A stretch of DNA of 64,000 nt from Phycisphaerales bacterium (lineage in GTDB: Bacteria > Planctomycetota > Phycisphaerae > Phycisphaerales > UBA1924): the NCBI GenBank assembly GCA_035627955.1, contig DASPKU010000003.1, positions 1-64,000 of the forward strand. Direction: 5' to 3'. Position 1 is the stretch's first letter; the number at the start of each line of letters is the position of its first letter. Positions 43,343 through 50,711 of the stretch are shown here, piece after piece. The translations under genes were made by a program, and so were the position numbers. Under the pieces are notes generated by a model that ran no database searches, was not told where the DNA came from, and saw only the letters and a program-made list of their open reading frames with translations.

Positions 43343-44308
43343 TTGCCCAGCCTCAACCCAACCCGCCCTCAGGACGAGCCCCGCCCGACGGTGCTCATCA
43401 TCGACGACAGCGCCGACGTGCACCGGCTGCTCAAAGCCAACCTCAAGAGCGAGGAGCTGGAGTTCATCAGCGCCAGCGACGGCCTCGAGGGCCTCATGGC
43501 CGCGCAGCAGTACACGCCCTCCCTCATCATCCTCGACCTCGACCTGCCGTCGATGGACGGCCTCTCCGTGCTCAAGCGCCTCAAGGAGCTGAGCAAAACG
43601 CAGCAGATCCCCGTCATCGTCCTCTCCGGCCAGCAGAACCCTTCCGACAAGGTCGCCACCTTCGACATGGGCGCGATCGACTACATCACCAAGCCCTTCG
43701 AGATGACCGAGCTCCGCGTCCGCGTGCGCTCGGCCCTCCGCATGCAGCAGCTCGTGCAGATGCTCGCCCAGCGCGCCCAGATCGACGGCCTCACCGGCCT
43801 CTGGAACCGCACCTTCTTCGACCGCCGCTGGTCCGAAGAGCACGCCCGCTGCACCCGCCACGCCCACCCGGTCGCCATCGCCCTCCTCGACCTCGACCAC
43901 TTCAAGGACGTCAACGACACCTACGGCCACCCCGCCGGCGACATGGTCCTGCAGACCGTCGCCCGCATCCTCCAGCGTGAGTGCCGCCACAGCGACCTCG
44001 CCTGCCGCTACGGCGGCGAGGAGTTCGTCCTGCTCATGCCCGACACCGCCACCCACGAGGCCGCGGCCGTGTGCGAGCGCATCCGCGCCGCCGTCGAGGC
44101 CGCCCGCTGGGCCCGCCTGCCCAACCTCAAGGTCACGGTCTCCATCGGCATCGCCGGGTGCTCGGGCGTCTGCCCTGTCTCGCCAGACCAGTGGGTCGAG
44201 GAAGCCGACCGCAATCTTTACTCCGCCAAGCGCAACGGCCGCAACATGACCGTCAGCGCCGACCTCTCCGTCGCCCCCACCTGGGCCTCGCGCACCACCT
44301 CTGGATAA
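43343..44308 (+). CDS. Response regulator with GGDEF domain (diguanylate cyclase)
   Basis: A 321-aa protein. TTG 43343 is chosen because GAGG precedes it by 7 bases and the REC domain begins at once. The receiver (residues 13-132) has DDS near 20, the phospho-acceptor Asp in IILDLDLPSMDG (about 62), SGQ and Lys in YITKPFE. The GGDEF domain (145-305) has DGLTGLWNRTFFDRR, LLDLDHFKDVNDTYGHPAGD and the active-site YGGEEFVLLMP (about 222-232). No RxxD inhibitory site is evident. It should make c-di-GMP under phosphorylation control, probably via the Hpt protein upstream. Four short elements follow its stop. Confidence 0.92.
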   Translation: MPSLNPTRPQDEPRPTVLIIDDSADVHRLLKANLKSEELEFISASDGLEGLMAAQQYTPSLIILDLDLPSMDGLSVLKRLKELSKTQQIPVIVLSGQQNPSDKVATFDMGAIDYITKPFEMTELRVRVRSALRMQQLVQMLAQRAQIDGLTGLWNRTFFDRRWSEEHARCTRHAHPVAIALLDLDHFKDVNDTYGHPAGDMVLQTVARILQRECRHSDLACRYGGEEFVLLMPDTATHEAAAVCERIRAAVEAARWARLPNLKVTVSIGIAGCSGVCPVSPDQWVEEADRNLYSAKRNGRNMTVSADLSVAPTWASRTTSG

Positions 44309-44480
44309 GAACCGCGACCGTAAGGGAGCGATACAGCCGCGCCCCGCGGCTGTCCTGTCTCACTAGGAACCGCGACCGTAAGGGAGCGACACAGCCGCGC
44401 CCCGCGGCTGTCCTGTCTCACTAGGAACCGCGACCGTCAGGGAGCGATACAGCCGCGCCTCGCGGCTGTCCTCTCTTCGC
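44309..44480. repeat. 58-nt palindromic element in tandem triplicate
   Basis: Three head-to-tail units with an exact 58-nt period: 44309-44366, 44367-44424 and 44425-44480. Each starts GAACCGCGACCGT, then AGGGAGCGA, then hairpin ACAGCCGCG-CCC-CGCGGCTGT, and ends TCCTGTCTCACTAG. Unit 3 differs at the end and in one loop base. Single diverged copies are at 33598 and 35101, and a looser relative at 60361. Confidence 0.9.
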
Positions 44481-44497
44481 GCATCCAGCACCCGCAC

Positions 44498-45184
44498 TCA
44501 GAACGGAAAAATCAACCCCGCGTACAGCATCAGGCTGTCGCGTCCCGGGTTGTCGTTGTTCCCGCTGATCCGCGCGTTGCTCACGTGCGCCCACCGCATC
44601 CCCACCTCCAGCCGCGCACCCTCCTCGCCGATCGCCCGCGTGAACCCACCGCCCGCTCGTGGCGTGAAGTTGAAACTCGACCCCTCGTCCCCGTCGGTCC
44701 GGTTCACGGGGTCGGTGCTGAACAGGAACCCGATCCCGCCATCAACAAACCACGTCCACTTCTCGCCGTTGTAGAAGTGGTACCGCAGCACCAGCGCCGG
44801 GTTGAACCCCGTGGCGTCCTTCCCCTCCTGCTGGTAGTTCCAGATCCCCAGCTCGCCGATCAGCTCGATGTCCTTGGCGATGAAGTACTCGTAGCGCCCG
44901 TACAGGTTCACATCGGTGAAGTCCCCGTTGCTCGCCGCGCCCGCGCCGATGCCAATCCACCTCGACCCCGTCTTGCCGAACTCCACCGCCGGCGCGCTCG
45001 CGTCCAGCTTCGCCTCGGTGACGGTCGTGGTGGTGGTCGTAACCGGCGCTTCGGTGGCCTCGGGCTGCAGCGACACCACGACGGGCGTCAACGTGAGCTC
45101 CCGCCCGTCACCGGCCAGCGCCGGCAGCGCCACACCCGCCACCACCGCGGCCACACACACAGCATTCGTCGAGCGTTGAAACAT
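44498..45184 (-). CDS. PagL-like lipid A deacylase-family outer-membrane barrel
   Basis: A 228-aa exported beta-barrel: signal peptide STNAVCVAAVVAGVALPALA, a Thr-rich linker, then strands (WIGIGAGAASNGDFTDVNLY, ALVLRYHFYNGEKWTWFVDG, RAGGGFTRAIGEEGARLEVG) and the C-terminal RWAHVSNARISGNNDNPGRD followed by SLMLYAGLIFPF. The HxSN pair matches the catalytic His and Ser of PagL/acyloxyacyl-hydrolase-family proteins; the position of the PagL Glu holds Asp, with two extra residues before it. Terminal Phe fits a BAM substrate. It may trim lipid A acyl chains. Activity is inferred. Confidence 0.7.
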   Translation of the reverse strand: MFQRSTNAVCVAAVVAGVALPALAGDGRELTLTPVVVSLQPEATEAPVTTTTTTVTEAKLDASAPAVEFGKTGSRWIGIGAGAASNGDFTDVNLYGRYEYFIAKDIELIGELGIWNYQQEGKDATGFNPALVLRYHFYNGEKWTWFVDGGIGFLFSTDPVNRTDGDEGSSFNFTPRAGGGFTRAIGEEGARLEVGMRWAHVSNARISGNNDNPGRDSLMLYAGLIFPF

Positions 45185-45206
45185 GAGGGGTAGACTATAA
45201 CCGCGT

Positions 45207-45431
45207 ATGCTCCCCGACGCCGATCCAGCCGCCAACGGACGTGTAGAACGCCTCGAAGAGGCGCAGATGTTCGCCGATCGCCGCGCCGACCTCCTCAGCG
45301 AGCAGATGGCCGCCCTCGAGCAGAAACTGCGCGAGTTCAACGACCGCCTCCGCCGCCTCGAGGACAACCTCGCCCGCCTCGGGCAGGTCATGGAAGAGCG
45401 CGAACAGCCCGACAGCGGCGACCTTCCCTGA
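45207..45431 (+). CDS. slyX: SlyX-like small coiled-coil protein
   Basis: A 74-aa protein that is a single coiled coil over residues 12-65 (RVERLEEAQMFADRRADLLS, EQMAALEQKLREFNDRLRRL). Length, the LE.....R..... pattern and the Asp/Leu/Pro end match the SlyX family, whose biochemical role is not established. It is divergent from the PagL-like gene, starting only 22 bp from it, and converges on gpmI. No peptidyl-prolyl isomerase slyD is adjacent. Confidence 0.75.
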   Translation: MLPDADPAANGRVERLEEAQMFADRRADLLSEQMAALEQKLREFNDRLRRLEDNLARLGQVMEEREQPDSGDLP

Positions 45432-45443
45432 CCCGACCTGTGC

Positions 45444-45467
45444 CACGATCATGTCCTCATGATCGTG
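45444..45467. terminator. Bidirectional hairpin, TCCT-loop family
   Basis: CACGATCATG (45444-45453) pairs with CATGATCGTG (45458-45467), loop TCCT. Stem sequence differs from the 5854 and 20233 hairpins but the ATG-TCCT-CAT apex is the same. It lies between the convergent slyX and gpmI genes. Confidence 0.65.
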
Positions 45468-45474
45468 TCCCCCC

Positions 45475-47121
45475 TCACGCGAGCAGCGACTCCCCCGTCA
45501 TCCCCTCCGGCCTGCTGAGCCCCATCATCGCCAGCGCCGTCGGCACGATGTCCCCCAGCCGCCCGCCCATGCGCAGCCGCCGCCCCCTGAACTCCCGCCC
45601 GATCACGAACAGCGGCACGTCGTAGGTCGTGTGTGAGGTGTGCGGGCACTCGTTCACCGGGTCCCACATCTGCTCCGCGTTCCCGTGGTCCGCTGTCACG
45701 ATCAGCGAGCCGCCCCGCGCCAGGGTCGCATCCACGATCTTCCCCACGCACGCATCCACCGCCTCGCACGCCGCGATGGCCGCGGGCAGCGACCCCGTGT
45801 GCCCAACCATGTCCGCATTCGCGAAGTTGACGACGATCACGTCCTCGCAGTCGTGCGCCGCCAGCCGCTCCAGCACCACCTCGCACACCGCCCCCGCCGA
45901 CATCTCCGGCTGCAGGTCGTACGTCGCCACCTTGGGGCTCTGCTTGATGCAGCGGCTCTCGCCCGGGAAGGGCTCGTCGCGGTAGTCGTTGAAGAAGAAC
46001 GTCACGTGCGGGTACTTCTCCGTCTCCGCGCACCGGAACTGCCGCAGCCCCAGACTCGACCAGTACTGCCCCCCGATGTTCGGCAGCTTGGGCGGCTTGG
46101 GGAACGCCACCTTCACGTACGGGTTCAGCGCCTCCTCGTAGGCCGCCATGGTCACGAAGTGCAGGTCCAGCTTGGGCCCGCGGTCAAACCCGCGGTGCTT
46201 GGTGTCCGGCGAGGGCGCCACGTGCCCCTCGAACTCCGGCAGCACGAACGCCCTTACCAGCTCCCGCGGCCGGTCCCCGCGGTAGTTGTAGTAAATCACC
46301 GTGTCCCCGTCCCTGATCCGCCGCGACAGCGCCCCCGCCCCCCCATCCTCGCTCGCGCCGATCATGGTGGGGGGGACGAACTCATCCCCCTTCTGCGTCT
46401 CCGACCGCGGGCTCTCGTAGTACGCCTGCGCCGCCGCCCCCGCGTCCGCCCCCAGCGCCACACCCGTCTCCATCCACCGGTACCCCGTCAGCGCCGCGTA
46501 CGCCTTCTGCACCCGCTCCCAGCGGTTGTCTCGGTCCATCGCGTAGTACCGACCGATCACCGACGCCACCGCCCACTCCCTGCCCGCCCCCGCCTCGCGC
46601 AGCTTCGCCTGCACCTGCCCGATGAACCCCGCCCCCAGGAACGGCCCTGTGTCCCGCCCATCCGTGAACAGGTGCAGGTATAGCCGAGGCACGCCCAGGT
46701 CCCTCGCCAGGTCGATCAGCGCGAACAGGTGCCGCAGCAGCCCGTGCACCCCGGCGTCCGAGCAGATGCCCATGAGGTGCACCGCCGTGCCCTTGCGCGT
46801 AGCCGCCTCCATCCCCTCCACCAGCACCTTGTTGTTTCCCAGCCCCGCCCGCGCCGCTTTCGTGATCACCAGCGACTCCTGGTCCACGATCCGACCCGCC
46901 CCGATGTTCTGGTGCCCCACCTCGGAGTTGCCCATCTGCCCCGCCTCCAGCCCTACGTCCTCGCCGCTGGTCCTGATCAGCACCATCGGCCAGTCGCGTC
47001 GCAGGGCAGCGTCCACCGGCGTCTTCGCGAGCTTCACCGCGTTGTAGCGGTCGTGCTCGGCGTTCGGGTTCTCCCCCCAGCCGTCGCGGATCACCAGCAC
47101 AAAGGGCGTGTTCTTGGGCAT
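45475..47121 (-). CDS. gpmI: 2,3-bisphosphoglycerate-independent phosphoglycerate mutase
   Basis: Cytosolic glycolytic enzyme interconverting 3- and 2-phosphoglycerate; 548 aa, alkaline-phosphatase-like two-domain fold with Mn. Metal/nucleophile motifs: VIRDGWGENP (Asp), GQMGNSEVGHQNIGAGR (nucleophile Ser at about 65), HLMGICSDAGVHGLLRHLFA, HLFTDGRDTGPFLGAGFIGQ, YYNYRGDRPRELVRAF, FANADMVGHTG and VTADHGNAEQM near the C-terminus. All metal ligands are present. It is somewhat longer than the 510-515 aa of most GpmI because of inserts in the middle (near SPDTKHRGFDRGPKLDLHF). It stands alone, divergent from the next gene. Confidence 0.95.
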   Translation of the reverse strand: MPKNTPFVLVIRDGWGENPNAEHDRYNAVKLAKTPVDAALRRDWPMVLIRTSGEDVGLEAGQMGNSEVGHQNIGAGRIVDQESLVITKAARAGLGNNKVLVEGMEAATRKGTAVHLMGICSDAGVHGLLRHLFALIDLARDLGVPRLYLHLFTDGRDTGPFLGAGFIGQVQAKLREAGAGREWAVASVIGRYYAMDRDNRWERVQKAYAALTGYRWMETGVALGADAGAAAQAYYESPRSETQKGDEFVPPTMIGASEDGGAGALSRRIRDGDTVIYYNYRGDRPRELVRAFVLPEFEGHVAPSPDTKHRGFDRGPKLDLHFVTMAAYEEALNPYVKVAFPKPPKLPNIGGQYWSSLGLRQFRCAETEKYPHVTFFFNDYRDEPFPGESRCIKQSPKVATYDLQPEMSAGAVCEVVLERLAAHDCEDVIVVNFANADMVGHTGSLPAAIAACEAVDACVGKIVDATLARGGSLIVTADHGNAEQMWDPVNECPHTSHTTYDVPLFVIGREFRGRRLRMGGRLGDIVPTALAMMGLSRPEGMTGESLLA

Positions 47122-47219
47122 GCCGCAGGGTACGTCGCCGCCCGGCTGATTGGTGCGCCCTCATCCGCTTGTCATCCCCGCGCCGCACGCTGCCAATCCG
47201 AACCCTCAGGAGACCGCTC

Positions 47220-48590
47220 ATGCCCATTGCCTCGCTCCGCCCCGCCGCCGCCCTCCTCACCCTCGCCTGCCTCACCGCCAACCTTGGGGCCCAGACCACC
47301 ACCACGCAAACCCTCGAGGGCAAGGCCGCGCTCACCGACTGGCGGACCGACCAGCCCGGCCTCCGCCGCCGCCTCACCATCGACGACCTGCCCGCTCCCA
47401 GCGCCGACAAGCCCAACGAGTCCAAGGTCGTCCCCCGCCCCGATGGCGCAACTCCCAAGGTCCCCGCCGGCTTCACCGCCGAGCTCGTCGCCTCCGGCCT
47501 CAAGGGCGCCCGCGTGCTGCGCTTTGCCCTCAACGGCGACCTCTTCGTCTCCTGCGGGCAGGAGGGCGAGGTCCGCGTCCTGCGCTTCCAGGGCGACAAG
47601 GGCGAGCCTATCCAGAGCGACGTCTTCGCCAGCAACCTCAGCAAGCCCTACGGCCTGCTCTTCTACCCCGCCGAAAACCCGCAGTGGCTCTATATCGCCG
47701 TCGACGACGGCATCGTCCGCGTCCCCTACAAGGAGGGCGACACCACCGCCAGCGGGAGCCCCGAGCGCATCGTCTCACGCATCCTCTGGCCCCACCACTG
47801 GACGCGCGACCTCATCGCCTCCCCCGACGGCGAGCGCCTGATGCTCGCGGTCGGCAGCGGCAGCAACGCCGCCCAGGACATGTTCCCCGCACCCCGCGTC
47901 GAGGGCGGCCTCGAGGGCTGGAAGAAGACCCGGCCCCTGGGCGCCGCCTGGGACACCGAGGAACGCCGCGCCTGCATCCTCACCTTCACCCCCGACGGCA
48001 AGGACGAGCAGACGTTCGCCACCGGCATCCGCAACCCGTCGGGCGTCTGCGTCAACCCAGCGACTAAAGACATCTGGGCCGTGGTCAACGAGCGCGACGG
48101 CCTGGGCGACGACACCCCCTTCGAGTTCGCCACCCGCGTGGAAAAAGGCTCCTTCCACGGCTGGCCCTGGTACTACATGGGCGGCAACGAGGACCCACGC
48201 CACAAGGGCGCCCGCCCCGATCTCAAGGACCAGCTCGCCCAGCCCGACGTCCTCATGCAGGCCCACACCGCCCCCCTCCAGATCTGCTTCTACAACGCCG
48301 AGCAGTTCCCCCGCGAGTACCGCAACTCCGCCTTCGTCACCATGCACGGCTCCTGGTCCCGCGGTAGCCGCGTGGGCTACAAGGTGGTCCGCATCCTCTT
48401 CGACAACGACAACAAGCCCACCGGCGAGGTTGAGGACTTCATGACCGGCATGGTGGTCAACGACAAGGAAGTCTGGGGCCGCCCCGTCGGCCTCGCCGTG
48501 GCCCGCGACGGCTCCCTCTACGTCAGCGAGGACGGCAACGGCACCATCTGGCGCGTGCGCTACACGGGCGCCTCGCTCTCCCCCGAATAA
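47220..48590 (+). CDS. Exported PQQ-type sugar/sorbosone dehydrogenase-like propeller
   Basis: A 456-aa exported protein; ATG 47220 with AGGAG 8 bases upstream, signal peptide ASLRPAAALLTLACLTANLG. The six-bladed glucose/sorbosone dehydrogenase-type propeller spans residues 85-450: VPAGFTAELVASGLKGARVL, GDLFVSCGQEGEVRVLRF, RDLIASPDGERLMLAVGSGS, TFATGIRNPSGVCVNPATKD, WAVVNERDGLGDDTPFEFAT, and the late AFVTMHGSWSRGSRVGYKVV with GRPVGLAVARDGSLYVSEDG. These proteins oxidise sugars using PQQ or are catalytically silent. Substrate unknown. It diverges from gpmI. Confidence 0.88.
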   Translation: MPIASLRPAAALLTLACLTANLGAQTTTTQTLEGKAALTDWRTDQPGLRRRLTIDDLPAPSADKPNESKVVPRPDGATPKVPAGFTAELVASGLKGARVLRFALNGDLFVSCGQEGEVRVLRFQGDKGEPIQSDVFASNLSKPYGLLFYPAENPQWLYIAVDDGIVRVPYKEGDTTASGSPERIVSRILWPHHWTRDLIASPDGERLMLAVGSGSNAAQDMFPAPRVEGGLEGWKKTRPLGAAWDTEERRACILTFTPDGKDEQTFATGIRNPSGVCVNPATKDIWAVVNERDGLGDDTPFEFATRVEKGSFHGWPWYYMGGNEDPRHKGARPDLKDQLAQPDVLMQAHTAPLQICFYNAEQFPREYRNSAFVTMHGSWSRGSRVGYKVVRILFDNDNKPTGEVEDFMTGMVVNDKEVWGRPVGLAVARDGSLYVSEDGNGTIWRVRYTGASLSPE

Positions 48591-48596
48591 GAGTGC

Positions 48597-48724
48597 CTCT
48601 CGCGGAGATCGCGGAGGCGCGGAGTAAGACGAGATCTGAACCATGAACGGACGAGGGCGGCCCTCCAGCGGGCCGCCCTTCCTTTTTCCTGCCTCCCTCC
48701 GCGCCCCCGCGTCCTCCGCGAGAG
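48597..48724. repeat. Long inverted repeat around a terminator
   Basis: A 28-nt arm at 48597-48624 (CTCTCGCGGAGATCGCGGAG then GCGCGGAG) pairs with 48697-48724 with 3 mismatches. The 72-nt interior holds a separate terminator hairpin. It fills the gap between convergent genes. Confidence 0.75.
48655..48678. terminator. Intrinsic terminator
   Basis: GGGCGGCCC (48655-48663) pairs with GGGCCGCCC (48670-48678), loop TCCAGC, then TTCCTTTTTCC. It ends the sorbosone-dehydrogenase-like gene. Confidence 0.82.
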
Positions 48725-48750
48725 AAAGGCCTTCTCCCGGTCTGCACCCG

Positions 48751-49917
48751 TTACTCCCACCGCTTCCGCGACCGCGCGATCATCGCCTCGCGCAGGCTCC
48801 CGTTCGGCGGCCACAACTCCTTCCGCTGCTCCATCGTCAGGATCGCCTCCAGCCGCGGCTCCGACCCGCTGTAAATCTCGTCGTGCTTCTGACCCCACTC
48901 ACCCGTCGCGAGGACGAGAGGATTGTCCGGCCGCTCCATCGCCTCCTTGTACTCCCGCTCGCTCATCCGCATCATCTTCTCGTCCGCCTCTTCGTACGCC
49001 TTCTCCGCTTGAGCTCGCAGCTCCATCACCCGCTTGTCGATTTCGGCCAGCAGCGCCGCGATCTGCGCCTCCTGCTCCTTGGTCAGCGAATCCAGCTTTC
49101 GCGCATCTGCCGCGCCGATGTGCGTCGAGGTCTCAGCCCAGAACGACAAGTCCCAGTAGGCCCTGTCGTGCGCCCACCGCTTCAGCCTCGCCGCCGGCGC
49201 CTCCGGCAGCTCCTGCAGCACCAGCCGCAGGTGCCGCCGGTTGATTGCCCGCAGCTCCAGCGCCCCCTCCAGCCACACCCGCTGCGCGTCCTCGCCCTTC
49301 TGCCCCGCCACGGCCTCCATCCGCCGCAGCGGCTTGTCGATCAGCAGCTCGTACTCGTCGACCAGCCCCCGCACCTTCGCAAACTCCTCCGCCGGCAGCT
49401 CCAGCAGCAGCACCCCGCGCACCAGGTCCACCCGGTGCCACTCCACCGGCGACCGCCACAGCAGCGAGTCCATGTACTGCCGCCGCACATGCCGCTCCAC
49501 CCGCTCCCACTTGTCCCCCGCCTGCGACTCCTCCAGCATCGACTTCAGGTCTCGGAGGAACTCCTTCTGCGCCCCCGGCTTCCTCTCGTGGTACCGCGTG
49601 TTCGTCTCCTCCAGAGCCTTCACCGCCTCCGGAGAAGCCTGCTGCTGCCCATCCACCCACACCGCGGCCTTGTTCCACTCCTTCCACCCCTGCTTGAACG
49701 CCGCCACGCTCCGCGCATGCTCCGCCAGGTACCCCTCGTACAGCCTGTCCGCCGCCTCCCGCTGTTCCTTTGTCAGCTCCAGCCGCGCCACCACCACCTT
49801 GTAATCATCGCGCGACAGCGCGGGGGCCAGCGTCTCCATCAGCGTGGTCTGCCCCGCGGCCCGCCCGGTGAGCAACGCCATAGCCACAACCACGCCCAGC
49901 ACCCAGTTGCGGATCAT
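48751..49917 (-). CDS. Exported helical protein, LTXXQ/CpxP-like
   Basis: A 388-aa exported protein. ATG 49917 (signal peptide VLGVVVAMALLTGRAAG) has a closely spaced GAGG; ATG 49926 is the alternative. The mature part is almost entirely helical and charged. Two segments carry the LTxxQ-type motif of CpxP/Spy-like periplasmic proteins: LELTKEQREAADRLYEGYL and LTKEQEAQIAALLAEIDK; a third, ILTMEQRKEL, is near the end. A related role in binding damaged envelope proteins is possible, but the protein is about twice the usual size. It is convergent with the dehydrogenase-like gene. Confidence 0.75.
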   Translation of the reverse strand: MIRNWVLGVVVAMALLTGRAAGQTTLMETLAPALSRDDYKVVVARLELTKEQREAADRLYEGYLAEHARSVAAFKQGWKEWNKAAVWVDGQQQASPEAVKALEETNTRYHERKPGAQKEFLRDLKSMLEESQAGDKWERVERHVRRQYMDSLLWRSPVEWHRVDLVRGVLLLELPAEEFAKVRGLVDEYELLIDKPLRRMEAVAGQKGEDAQRVWLEGALELRAINRRHLRLVLQELPEAPAARLKRWAHDRAYWDLSFWAETSTHIGAADARKLDSLTKEQEAQIAALLAEIDKRVMELRAQAEKAYEEADEKMMRMSEREYKEAMERPDNPLVLATGEWGQKHDEIYSGSEPRLEAILTMEQRKELWPPNGSLREAMIARSRKRWE

Positions 49918-50000
49918 GCACCTCATGCTACAGAACGACACCGCCCACCGGTGCCCATTCGGCCGGCCTTCGCGGGCCCGAGGCGGGGAACTCAAAAGAC

Positions 50001-50102
50001 GTTCGCAACGAGCCCGGAACGCAGTGACGGGTTCTTCCGACCACCCTCCGCGCACGGCGCCTCAAAAGCGCCCACTCACTGCGTTCGGGGCTCGTTCCGA
50101 AC
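50001..50102. repeat. ~100-nt palindromic element, copy A
   Basis: Left arm 50001-50031 (GTTCGCAACGAGCCCGGAAC, then GCAGTGACGGG) pairs with right arm 50073-50102 with three mismatches in 28. Same arms as the elements at 56307 and 56627. Located in the gap between two minus-strand genes. Confidence 0.8.
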
Positions 50103-50124
50103 GCAACCGCCCTGACTGGCGCCG

Positions 50125-50516
50125 CTACTTCGCGTTCCGATCCTCGTGCATCACACCAAAAAGATGCCCCGCGGGGTCTTGCAGTACGCCAGCCAGCCCA
50201 CCCCCGGGATCGCCATCGTCGGCACCACGACCTTCCCGCCCGCCGCCTCCACGGCCTTCAGCACCCGGTGCACATCATCCACCTGGATCGTGTTCACCGT
50301 GCGGTCCTTGCCGTCGCGCGACCGCATCAGCCCGCCGTTGATCCCCGGCTGCTTGCCCGCCTCCGGCCCGCAGCAGTCGCCCGTGCCCAGCAGCCAGTAC
50401 TCCTGCGTCGGTGATTCCCACTTGTGCACGCTCCATCCAAACACGTCCTTGAAGAACGCGAGCGACTTCTCGGGGTCGGTGGAATGAATCTCAAAGTGGC
50501 AGGGGCGGTTCAGCAT
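50125..50516 (-). pseudogene. VOC-family (glyoxalase-like) protein with a C-terminal frameshift
   Basis: A VOC-fold protein, starting MLNRPCHFEIHSTDPEKSLA, with AFFKDVFGW, GINGGLMRSRDG, VDDVHRVLKAVEAAGGKVVV and GVGWLAYCKTPRG. As sequenced the frame stops at 50151 (121 aa) right after GIFLV. If one base is added to the A5 run at 50158-50162 the frame reads GIFFGVMHEDRNAK and ends at the stop at 50125. That is the usual family C-terminus (G.FGVMQ.D..AK), giving 130 aa. Either a recent frameshift or a homopolymer sequencing error. Members include glyoxalase, fosfomycin-resistance and dioxygenase proteins; the exact role is unknown. Confidence 0.82.
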
Positions 50517-50538
50517 GCCCGCAGTCTAACGGGTTTGA

Positions 50539-50700
50539 ACCACAGAGCACACAGAGAGCACAGAGGAAGACAGGGAAAAGGGATCGGAAAGAAACCGATT
50601 CGCGGTATCAGAATTCAGCTGGGTGCTCCTTCTTCTTCTTCTTCTTCAACCCAATCCGCTCTGCCTTGCCTTCCTCTGTGCCCTCTGTGTGCTCTGTGGT
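50539..50700. repeat. Long inverted repeat (CACAGAG words)
   Basis: A 37-nt arm at 50539-50575 (ACCACAGAGCACACAGAGAG...) pairs with 50664-50700 with four mismatches. The 88-nt interior contains a (CTT)6 microsatellite around 50628-50648. It fills the 195-bp gap between the VOC gene and the beta-helix gene. Confidence 0.75.
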
Positions 50701-50711
50701 GAAATGCGTTC

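Noticed and set aside
44309-44480. Tandem repeats as a CRISPR array
   Set aside because: Units are joined head to tail with no unique spacers and no cas genes are present.
48643-50115. A 490-codon plus-strand frame
   Set aside because: Arg/Leu/Pro-rich shadow of the CpxP-like gene and its flanking repeats.
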